NCBI GenBank assembly: GCA_001939145.1
Contig: LSRX01000414.1
Span: forward strand, 306,508-370,507
Length of the DNA: 64,000 nt
Source: Symbiodinium microadriaticum
Lineage: Eukaryota; Sar; Dinophyceae; Suessiales; Symbiodiniaceae
Direction of reading: 5' to 3'
The stretch's first letter is position 1. Each line of letters begins with the position of its first letter. Positions 1 through 11,409 of the stretch are shown here, piece after piece. The position numbers and the translations under genes are program-made. The notes beneath the pieces were generated by a model. The model made no database searches. It was given only the letters and a program-made list of their open reading frames with translations, and was not told where the DNA came from.

Positions 1-3000
1 TAAACCCCCCCTCCCCCCCAAAAGAAACAAAACGACAGCCAGACCCCATAGCGCCGAAAATCCGCGGAGAGCTGCAGCCCAGGGGCCACCTCCCCGAGCT
101 GCTCCAGAAGCGTCTTCAGCTCCGAGGCCTTCTCCTGGCGGGCTCATGCTTGTGCTGTTTCGGTTTTTTTTCCCTCCCACTTAGCAAGGACGAGCCCGCA
201 TTGCAGGGTTGAGTGCTGTTTCGGTTTAGGGTTATTGGGGGTTTAGGGTTTCAGGGGTTTAGGGGTTTAGGGCTTAGGGGTTTAGGGGTTTAGGGTTTAG
301 GGGTTTAGGGTTTAGGGTTTAGGGCTGATTTGACTTTCCTGGCTCTTTACCCTAAATCCTCCAGGTACCTACTAGAAAAGGGTGCTAGAACCCCTAGGAT
401 CCTATATAGTAGGTACCTGGAGGGTTAGGTTCAGTCAGATGTCAGGGCTCGTGCTTGCTTTGTTTAGTTGTTGTTTTGGGTTTTGGGCTTGTTTAAACTA
501 TGCTGCTGAGGGTTTCGACTCGCGCGCTCGCACCAGGCAGCCATGGCTTCTTGACGACGTCCGAGCTGCTTCGGGTTTAGGGCTCAGTCGTTCCAACTAT
601 GTGGATGATGCATTCAATATAAGGAGGACTGCTGCTGCAATTATTGTGAGGGTTTCTTTTTTTTTTGCGAGGAAAGACGGATTGATCCCCAGGTGCTCGC
701 TTAAGGCTGCCAGGTTTTAGCAAGTTGAGTATGCTAGGTTTGTGTTTTATGGTGTCAGTTTTCTCAACGGGTGCTTGCGGGGATTTTAAGTTGACAGCAA
801 CGTTCTGAGTCGTCGCTGTATTTATCCTTACTATCACGAATATCTATCCAATTTTCCGTTTAATGGGCCGTGCTCATAGATGTGGAGGGGGGATGGCCCT
901 GCGCTTATGCTCTGGGGCATCACTCTCGCACGTGCCGATTGCTCTAGGACCTAGGAACTTATAGCTGTGGAGCGACCGGCTGGAGGTAAAAGGCTCTTTT
1001 TTCTCCCCCTGAACCCTAAACCCTAAACCCTATAAACCCTATAAAACCCCTAAACCCTATAAACCCTATAAGCCCTAAACCTCTAAATCTTAAACCCCTA
1101 AACCCTAAACCCCTAAACCCTAAAGCTTTTAGACGCTCTACTGCCCTTAATAACTCAGGGGCTGAGATACCCTAGCCCAAAGCAAGGGCTTAAGCTTCTC
1201 AATTATGGTATAGGTTTCATCTAAGCTAAGCCCCAAAACAACCTTAAAAGGTTCTGTGAGGACTCAGCTACAAAGGAACGCAGTAGGTGGTGGAGAGGCG
1301 GCTTGAAGTTTCAAGAGGAAGAGGGGCCTGAAGAAGGGTGTTCCCTACCTAAACCCCAGGGTTTAGGGTTTAGGGTCTACAGTTTAGGGTTTAGCGATTA
1401 AGGGTTTCGGGCTTGGGGTTTGGGGTTTGGGGTTTAGGGATTAGGGTTTCGGGTTTAGGACGGTAGCATACTGGCCTCCATTATCCATATATAAACGGTG
1501 TATTCTGCTAGTAACTGTTAGGGTCCGGGTAGGGGCACTTACAAGCCTAGTAAGGAACCCGAAGGTTTCTCGAGAATGGCCTGGGGCGTCTGGGTGTGGT
1601 TTAGGGTTCCTTTAAAGGGAGCTATAGGGGTTCCTATATTCCTTTAAAGGGAGCTATACAGGTTCCTATAAAGGATGTATTTGGGTTCCTGTAAAGGAAC
1701 TAAAGGGGGTTCCCAGAAGGGATCTATAAGGAATGCCATAGTCCATAGTTAATAGATAGGGCCAAAAGGGTTCCTATAAGGGATCTCTACGGGGTACTAT
1801 AGGAGAAACTTTGGAGGGCTCAGGGTTCAGGGGTCCCATCGCGACGGCTTCGGAGAGAACTTTGACACAAAGAGCCGAGCACCTCCCTGAAAGCACCTGA
1901 CCTTCTACAAGGGGCCCCTAAGTAGTTCCTTTTCGTGGTGCATATTCAGAATCCTATAAGGTAATCCCCCAAAAGGAACTACTTAGGGGTCCTTTCATGA
2001 AATGATGTCAGCTGTATTCATCAACTAAAGAGTAGGATCTCCGCTGCAGCAGGAGCAATCATCTACACCCCAAACCCTAAACCCTAAAACCAACTCTCAA
2101 CTCTAAACCCTAGACCCTCAACCATATACCCTGACAAAGATATCTCGATCTCGCCTTCTCCAGGGAATAGGAATCCAGGACGATGGCCAAGAGCATGTTC
2201 AGGGAGATGAGCGACATGACCTAGGGTTTAGTTGCTTAGGGATTGGGGGTTAGGGATTTAGGGGTTAGGGTTTTTTCCCTATAGGATTTAGGGGCTTAGG
2301 GATTAGGGATTTAGGAATTTAGATGTTTAGAGCTTAGGGGTTAAAACCCTAAACCCTAAACCCCTAAATGGTCTAGGCTTTAGGGGTTTAGGGTTTAGGG
2401 GTTTAGGGGTTTAGGGTTTGGAGCCTTAGGGTTTGACCTGGGGTTTGACTCCAAGTGGGCCGTCAAATGTGGGCGTCCGAGGTAATACAGGAAGGACCCT
2501 AAATTTTCTTAAATCATACCCCAAACAAAATAGGTCCTTGAAACTTAAATCCACAATCTGTGAACCTTGTTTTGGAATTCCATCCGCGATTGAGGATTTC
2601 GCAATGCCACTTCGGTGATAGAAGCCTCGGTGCATTCAACCAACATGGTCAGAAAGCGCATTCACGACCTTCTCGCGAATTCGTAAGCAGGATTTGGTTG
2701 GGTGTATGAAAACAGTACCCAAGTTGGGTCATGTGAAAAAAAACATGGTTTAAAATGTTCACTGCTTCCCCTGAGCCTCTCAAGTTAGCTCTTGGGATCT
2801 GCTTGAGAGGCTTGAAGAGGCGACACTGCTAGTGAAGTGGCGATGTCGAAGTGTCGAAGAGTTCTCAAGAACCCCGAGAGGAGTGGCACTAGAAACGCCA
2901 ATTTGAAGGCTTTGTGCAATGAACCGCAGAAGGAACAACTACGACAATCCTGCCATTCGCTGGCTCACAGGCCTACCAGAACCGAATGCCGAACCTGCAC

Positions 3001-6000
3001 GACAAAGCCTTCGACCGCAATTCTTGAATCCCACAGGCAATCGCACATCCTGGCATCCAAGGCACGATGCTGAAGATCCAAAGCCATGATGCGGCGTTCA
3101 CGTAGCCGACTTCCTACGAACAAAGCAAGACTAAACTGATTAAACAGACTACCTCTACACCCCGATGCCGACGCGTGAGGCAGCCTAACGCCGCGCACGC
3201 CAAACTCCCAACCTTCTTAGATTCTTGCGACATCAAGCTTCTGTGTGGATGGCTTTATGAAGAAGGAACACCGTTGCGGCTAGTACTGGAACGGGATCGG
3301 ACTACAATCGGCGGCTCACGAGAAATTGAAACGTAGAACAGTTCCACCATATCCCATGCCGTATGGCTGATGCTCAACTAATGCTCCCAACACCGTCCTT
3401 AAACTCAGACTCTGTCGATCAGCTGGGAAGCACTCTAAACTCCGTCAACCCCAAACCCACAAGCAAACAACAGCATCACCCCCCATGACGTTCTCGTCAG
3501 ATGTCAAGCTTTGAGCTAGGAATTAAAGCGTATTGAACTCGAACATCCCACAAGAAGGGGTTTAGGGTGTATAGGGTCATAACCTCAAAAAGCTGAGACG
3601 TTGGCTGGTTTTATCATGTCATAGTAGGAGTTTCACCGCCCTGGGAGGTTGAAATATGCCTACTGGCAGCGTGACTAGGGCCTTGAGCGCTTGCCAATCG
3701 AAGTGGCCCAACCTGAGCAGGGTGGGTTCTAGGGCTTAGGGCTGAAAGGGGTGGGTTGAGTTCTGACTATGACTGCTTTCCTTGGTTGGGCACTTGTAAG
3801 CAGCCCACCATTCAGGGTCCACGGTTAAGGGCGCAGGGTGTTGGATGATTTGAGAAGAAGAGGTGGAAGTATCATGAGCCCGATGCATAAGCTTCATGGT
3901 TCAGCCCATTGCAGCAGAATGTCTGTTCACGGGGTCGTGGTTTGGGGAGCATTCGATGTTGAAGGTTTCAGTAATCCGACAGCGTCCCGCGCTAAACATA
4001 CTCAGTCACCACAGCAAAATGAGGGCTCGTATTACTAACGTAAGCCTCCGGATAACAGCCGGAAACTATGTGCCAGAAGCACACCTCTGCATCAGTGAGG
4101 ACAGGCTTCATAGGGTTACAGGCTGAGAAGTTGCCTTTCTTGAGTCATGGCCCGCAAAAAGTACGCGGATCCGAGCACGCTGAGGTCCCTTGATACAGTT
4201 CGGAGTCCGATACGCCAAAGGCCTGGGAACTCCCTGAGATCCCACACAAAATACGCCGACAAGGGTGCTGAGGAGCAAGTCTGACCTAAAACCTAACAAG
4301 CCGTAAATCCCCCGTAAATGCTGAAAACTAAAACCCCAAAGGGTCCAAGTAATAGCATGGGGGCCTAAGTAGCTACTATTGTGGTACTTGAACCCTTTGG
4401 GAACTAACTGTTATACCGAAGACCAGGGTTCAAGCCCGGAAGCACAGCTGCGAGGCACCAGTGAAAGGCTCGTGGAATTGTGCCTGATATCTGGCGTCAG
4501 TCAAAGTTTCGCAGTCTGAGCAGATGAGCAATTGCTCAACGTCTAAGCAGATATCATCGTCCACCATTGCACATGCGCATGTAACCAGCAAACTGCCTCA
4601 AAAACATATGCATGCGCAATTAGTTAGCTATGTCTGTAAAAACTATGTACTACTTTACTTCATCTATGCACACACGCACACACGCGCACACACACACACA
4701 CACACGCGCGCGCGCGCACACGTACGCTCACTCACTCACTCACTCACTCACTCACTCACTCACTCACTCACTCACTCACGCACTCACACACACACACACA
4801 CATGAGTACACGATTCTGATGTGCTCATGCCTTTTCCTATTTCGACCTTTTAGCCTTGCGCCCGTCTAAGCTGAGGATATATCGGGCTCGGTCATGGATG
4901 GGCCGCTAAAGTGCCTTCTCAAGGGTTCGTAACAAAGGGGTTTATGAGGGTTCCAAAATCCGGCCTTTGTAGACGTGCTAGGGGCCCTTCAGAATATGGA
5001 CAGCCTTCCCCGAAAAAGGGATCTGTAAGCGTTACTACTCGTGCTTCGTCTAGGGGCCCAGAAATTCAAAGAGGGTTTGGGGTATTAAGTAATGCTTCCC
5101 AACCCTATAGTTGGGTTTGGGCTTCCTCTAGTCTAGGGATCCTTTGAAGAGTCCTCGAATGCTCTGTAAGGACCCCGGGTTTGAGGGTTTGGTGGGCTCA
5201 AGAATTGAAGGCCTTCGGTTTCAGGGGCCCCTACCTCGGTTGAGGGTTTGGTGGGGTTTATAGGGTTTAAGGTCTAGGGTTTAAGGTTTATAGGGTGTAG
5301 GAGTTTTCGAGTCTTGCCTTGCCCCCTAACCTTGCTAAATCCTGCACGACCCGCCAAAGCCTGACGAAACTGTTATGAACCCAAAACCACCAGAATATCC
5401 TGAATCTACATGAACCCGAAATTCAGAGCCACCTACACGTTGACCTTATAAAGCCACAAGAGAAGAAACCCAAGGCAAAAATTGTGACTTGATCCCTGCC
5501 CAGAGACTGAAGGCTTCCAAATCCTGACCGAAGAAGACAATGCTGTTCACCTCGGGCTCTAGGGTTTTTTGCTTAGGGCACTAAAGGTTTTTGTTTTTGA
5601 TTTTTTTGTTTTTTTCGGGCCTTGTTCCGCCTTGCATTTAGGGTTTATGGCCTAGGGTTTTGATAGGGACATGCAGCTCAAGGAGAATTCTGAACCTGCA
5701 TCGCGCAAGGCTAAAAGGCTAAAAGCCTGAGTTGTCGTTTCGGGGTATGTCAACGGTACCACCGGAAACAGAAGAGTCTGATGGTTGGCCATGCTTTACT
5801 ATGATGGGACCTTCCTTCCTTTAGCCCTTGCTGGGATTTTAAAAAGCTTTCGGGCTTGAGACTTACGAGATCTCTTGATGCCTTAATGAAGAAAAAAACA
5901 CAAATGAGAGTACCAGATCTTGAAGTTAAGGGGTTTAGGGTTTAGGGGTTTAGGGTTTAGGGCTTAGGGGTTAGGGATTGGGTATAGGGTTTAGGGTACT

Positions 6001-9000
6001 GAACCAGATACGCCAGACTGTGTTCAAGCGGTACCAATACACCCCACAACTCGGTGCACACAGGTGCAGCTACAACGCCTACCAGAACCATGTATACCTT
6101 CCCCCCTCATCGTGTGCAGAATCTCGATACACATAGACCAAATGTTCTCAGGTGTGTGTGTGTACATATATATATATATATATGAAATATAACATAATGA
6201 AGAACATAACATGACATATTGTGATGATAATCCCTTCCCCCTAACATTAAGCCCCCCTACCACAAGAACCTCGCGGCCCCAAGATTTCGCGGTTTCGGGC
6301 TCGCAATTGATAGTTAGTTAAAGCAGTAGCGAGGGACTAGGCTTGTATTAGTATCAATAGAGCCAAGATTACAGCGGTGCTAATCAAAACGAAAGGATCA
6401 CAGCTTTAGGGTTTAGGGGCTTAGGGCTTGGAGCTTAAGCTTTAGGGCTTAGGGCTTTAGGGCTCAAGGTTTCGGGCTTGATCAGGGCCTTAAATAGGCA
6501 TGGAGGCTGCAGGCTTAAGATAACTAGCAGCTAGGATTCGAGATAGTTTCAATATTGGTATTGCTTGGGAAATGACGGCGCAGATCATTCGCGACTTTAG
6601 GCTAGGGTTTAGTTAGTTGGGTTTAATTAAGAGGTTTAAGGCTAGGACAACTAGTAGCCTGACGGTCTGCTACAGCCGGAACGGCTGCGTGATGGATGGT
6701 CTTTGTGTCTGGCTCAGTATTCCTGTCAATCCGACTCATACCCAGATGCGCGCGGAAGCCCCTGCAGTACAAAAACCAAACCACCGGAAATCAGCTTTAC
6801 ATTAGGGGGAGGGGCGGTTTCTATTAGGGGAAGGGGGTTAGTGTAACATGGCCAAACAAGACAACTACAACATGACATGATGTAACACAACCTAATAAAA
6901 TATGATATGATATAACATAATTCAATGGACATGCAGACAAAGAGAGCTATGTCGAGGTAGAGCCAGAACAGACAGATAGACAGACAGACAAACATACAGA
7001 AAGAGTGCATGGAGCATGCAAGACTCAATCCGGACTATTGGTTCAAAAATGTGTTCAGCTAAAGCAGGCCATGCCCGGAAAGGGGCACGCTCTAAACCAA
7101 TACCTTTAGGCTCCCCCCGAAAAAAACAATCCTCCACAGTATATGTTGCCGCCGGAAACCGACAGCATCAACCCATAAAGTGGCGCCCAGTTGCAAAGAG
7201 GCATCCGAACATGCAAAGGGCCACGATGAAGAAGTGTGCCAGCTCTGGAATGGCCGTCTTTATGGTCTCCTGGAGAAACGCATAGGAGATTGAGACGACA
7301 CACGACGAAACCCGCTCAGAGTGGCACCAAATTCCTGAAAGTAGGGTCCTTGTGTTGAGCAGCCCCTTATCATTTTTGTTACCTCTATCGTAAAAAGCTC
7401 TCGAATGGCGCAGTCCTCTGGGGTTCGGGATGTCAAGAGTTGAAGCTCATCCCAAATCCTACGCGGAGATTAGGGTTTAGGGCTTAGGGTCCCGAACCTT
7501 GAACCCTAAATCCCGAGCCCTGTCTGTCCGTCACGATGGCCAACCGCGGCTGTGCCTGGAAGGACTTGAAGAGGCGAAGCATGATGACCTGAGATGAGTT
7601 GAAGGCTGAAGGTTGAGGAAGCAGAACGGGCTTTAAGGTTCAGAATCTTGGGATTAAGGCTTTGGGGCTTTGGATTTTTTGGGGTTTGGCGTTTGCGTTT
7701 AGGGGTCTATGGTTTAGGGATCTGAAATCATCAGTGGCATGTCTATATGTAATCGAGGCATTGAGGATGATGTGGAGGGTTCAGGGTCAGGGCTTCAAGA
7801 TGCGTTTTTCAACTGCCTGTTAAGACGTTCCTAACTTTAGGGTTTCCGCGAGTTTGAGAAATATCTCGTCGCAAGCGAAAGATTCTTAGCTCTGCGTTGG
7901 AGCCTCTAGGATCACCATGCAAACAAGCTCGAGGCTTATTGGGCACAAAGGCTTTCAGTAGGTCTCGGGCAAAGGGCTCAGGGGTGCGTAGTGTCATAAT
8001 ATATCAAAGCTGCTAATTACTACCTTACTTCAGTGCCCCAACATGTTCAGTGAGGAATATGCGGTGGATCACAAGAAAAAACATTGTATAGTATTAAGAT
8101 GTATCTCCGTGTATTTTTGAATCGAGCGGTTCGCGCTCTCTGGATACGTCTTTCAAGGGGGAATGAGTTTCTTCCTAGAAGGGGCACTTAATGACGACAA
8201 GAAACACCACCCCCGGTAAGCCGCGGCGAGGATACCGACCTCATAACCTCGCACCTTTACCCCATAACAGAGGGTCCTTGGGAATTAGAATAGGGATTTT
8301 GGGACGATGATACAGTAGTATATTCATCTTTTATGCCTCAGGCCGTACATTATGTAAGACCACGCCAAGTTCCGGGACTCAGGAATCGGTAGCCAAACTG
8401 GTTCATGATCTACGTATACTTCTATGAACAGAGCTAGGGGGGTTGGCACATTCAACTTTCAGGCTCGTATAGACGTGAAAGCTACAGTACTGGTTCCATA
8501 CCGTTTCGAACGCAGGCTCCGATCCTGTTCAGCTGGGAAGTCGGCCACACCCCGCGCTCCGCAGAAGTTCTGCTTTAAGCATCCCTAAGCCGAAACATTC
8601 AGAATACAGGAATGGGGGTAGGCGCTTGAAAATGGAGGTAGCAGAATGGGGAATATTTTTCAAGAATTGCACCACCATGTTGCCATCAGTCAGTTGCAAG
8701 CGGTGAACAGAAGATACGCCGCGATACGGATTATGTTGGAATTGGTCGAATACCAAAACGGGCTGGGGGCTTAACACAGCACATCGCACCGTCGAACCTA
8801 CTTTTGTCGTATGGTTGGTTGCTTCGCTTCTTTCAAACATGTTGCCACCAACATGGTCCACTAGCTCCGCGATGGATCCTGGCTGTAAGCGACGTTTTGG
8901 CCCTGGCAACTTTGCAAGGCTGCAACCCAGAGTCCGGAACTGGGGCTCGGGGCTGGCACCGTCAGGGCGAGTCGCCGTGACCGTCATCATTTGCCTCCAT

Positions 9001-11378
9001 TTTTCTTCCATGATTCCCCCCCATTTTTCCAAAAAAACGAGGGAGGATGGAGGAAAAATAGAGGCAAAAGCTGGTCTGCCCAGGAATGGAGGCCAGCCAA
9101 TCTCCACCTCGGTTTTGCTTCCATTTCCGGCAACGACAGCCCCAGTACCTCCATTTTTCCTCCACTTTCCAGAACAACACCCCTGGAATCTGCTGGAGAT
9201 GCTGGTCTCCTCCTGGCTCGCCTACGGCATCGCCTGCTCGAGATCCGCACAGTTGCCATTGCGATTCTGCGTCGACTCTGATGCAGGAGCTTCGGGTGAA
9301 GTGCACAGGTGTTCTTCCCACTCTCCGGTATGCTCTGTCAAAGCCCCAGAGACCCACATTCCCATACACCCCTAACCCCTAAATCCCGAACCCTGATTTC
9401 TTGTACCTGGAGCTGGCGTATTGGTTCGATGTCTGCGCAGAGAAGGAGCAGGGCACTCTTAGGGGTCAGGGCTTAGGTCTTGGGAGAACTATGGGTAGTT
9501 CAGTAAGTAGGGTCTCTTTTTCGGGTCCCCATTTTCGTACGGCACCCTTATAAAAAAGGACCCCTAATTTACAGAACTACCCTGTGGTCTGGCATCTGAG
9601 ATCTTCACGACTGTGTCTCTAAGAAGTCGGCGCTTTACGAAAGTATGCTTGTGGCTTATAGACTGTCGTCTGCAGCTGATCGGCCAAGGGGTAGAGAATG
9701 ATGGTCACCTGGGATGGTAGATCTTCGAGCATTCCATGAAATCCGAAGCCCTAAACCGAAAGCACTAAATCTCTTCGAGAAAGCAGCCTCGAAACATCCA
9801 ATGTTATCCAACAGAAGGGCCGGAGTAGCCAGGCTGAGAAGTACTTTCACTATGTGGTCGAACATCGGGCCAATACTCCGCCTGTCGGCCTTGGGCCTAA
9901 TTCGGCTTCCTCCCGGTAGGATGGGGGACTAACTGAATCGAGTAATGCTGCTCTGCGAACCCGATGACGAAAAAAATCGGGTCGAGTGCTAGCGGCCAGT
10001 CATATCACAGGTTTTTCCGTCTTCCAACAGGATCGAATTTCATCAAGGGGGACGACCTGCGCAGCTTTTGCGATCAGAGGAGACGTGGCCATGTCTGCTC
10101 AAGTTGACTAGTATACTCACACAGGCCCTGCACACAAGAAGCACGATTCCACCAGATCCCCTTCAATCTTGTACATCTACATAAACATGCCCAAACAAAC
10201 CCAAGCAGCCTAGTCGATTTAACTGGGTCTTCGCTGCAACTTGCCTTTGGGCTTCAACTCGAGCTTCAAGTATACTGACCTTCACCCCAAACCCCGTATC
10301 CCATAAGCCCAAACCCTTTACACCCAGCCCCGATTCGTGGCCCTAAATCCTAGACCCCAAACTTTCAGCATCTAAACCCACCAGAATCTTGAGCTCGAAG
10401 CTTCCAAATCTGGATACCCTCATCCTGTAGCCCGGAGACCCAGGGTTTAGGGCTAAGGTATATGCGTGTCAAGATGAGGGTGACGGTTTAGGGTTGAAGA
10501 GTAGCTCCAGGGGTATATGGGGCATGCGAAGTCGAGCGCTGAAGCGGCAGCTGGAGCGCCACTCACTGGACAGCTGTAGGAAAGTACTTGTCTCACACAT
10601 TTACATATCTCCTGTCTGTTCATAAGAAGGGCTCAAGTTGGCGCAAAGTTTCAGGGTTTCAGATGACCTGCAACAATCAATGTGCATGTACAACTTCAGG
10701 CCATCTGCACACATTGACATCGACATGAACATGGACATGCACATAACTATATACATATACATACACATATACATATACATCCGCGTGCACATACACTCAC
10801 AAAATATAGACACACATATACAGACCGACGCACACAGACACACACACACACACACTTGCATGAATTTGCATACATGGAACCCTTCATACATTCACCCATA
10901 CCTGGATGCATGCGCACTTACATAGAATCAAACAAAATACACATATACATATACATCCGCGTGCACATACACTCACAAAATATAGACACACATATACAGA
11001 CCCACGCGCACACACACACACACACTCTTTCATGAATTTGCATACATGGAACCCTTCATACATTCATCCATACCTGGATGCATGCGCACTTACATAGAAT
11101 CAAACAAATTCGAACAGCAAAAACAGTCGTTCATACATGCATGCACGCATGCAGGCATAAATGCATTATGCATGCATACATAGAGCCATACGTACATTCA
11201 TTCACACATGTGCGCATGATCATGCATGAGTGCCAAACGCATGCACTGCTTCATACATAAACGAATAAGTATTAGGTGAATCTTATATCTGTTTATATTT
11301 ATATTTATATTTATATTTATATTTATATTTATACACATATATAAATACTTATGTATATATATATATATACATAAATAC

Positions 11379-11409
<31 letters not shown>

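Larger units (their letters stand above)
135..2160 (-). other. Last visible intron of the channel gene
   Basis: It starts with GA (gagaag) and ends cccgccag. It holds the 47-bp repeat, telomere-like arrays of both orientations, the family 1 and family 2 hairpins and GGTTCCTATAAAGG repeats. I see no exon in it. Confidence 0.7.
3114..5470 (-). other. Intron(s) within the pore region
   Basis: A small exon of about five codons (the residues before the pore Glu) should lie here but I could not place it. Otherwise it holds a foldback element (4335), the CA/ACTC microsatellite and TTTAGGG-like words. A frame at 4230-4290 ([12 protein letters not shown]) after a ttttag acceptor is a weak candidate. 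Confidence 0.5.
7589..9663 (-). other. Intron before S4, with antisense WN segment
   Basis: It contains the CCTCCATTTTTC foldback element, a family 3 element and the plus-strand WN-motif segment at 9173-9239. A 192-codon minus-strand frame here (8529-9107) has no coding bias and is probably chance. Confidence 0.55.

Noticed and set aside
1-330. A true chromosome end at the left edge
   Set aside because: The arrays are short, degenerate and change orientation, and the channel gene continues to the edge.
4524-4869. His/Thr- and Ser/Leu-rich frames near 4.7 kb
   Set aside because: Products of the CA and ACTC microsatellites.
8529-9107. 192-codon minus-strand frame
   Set aside because: No codon bias and it runs through a foldback element; treated as chance.
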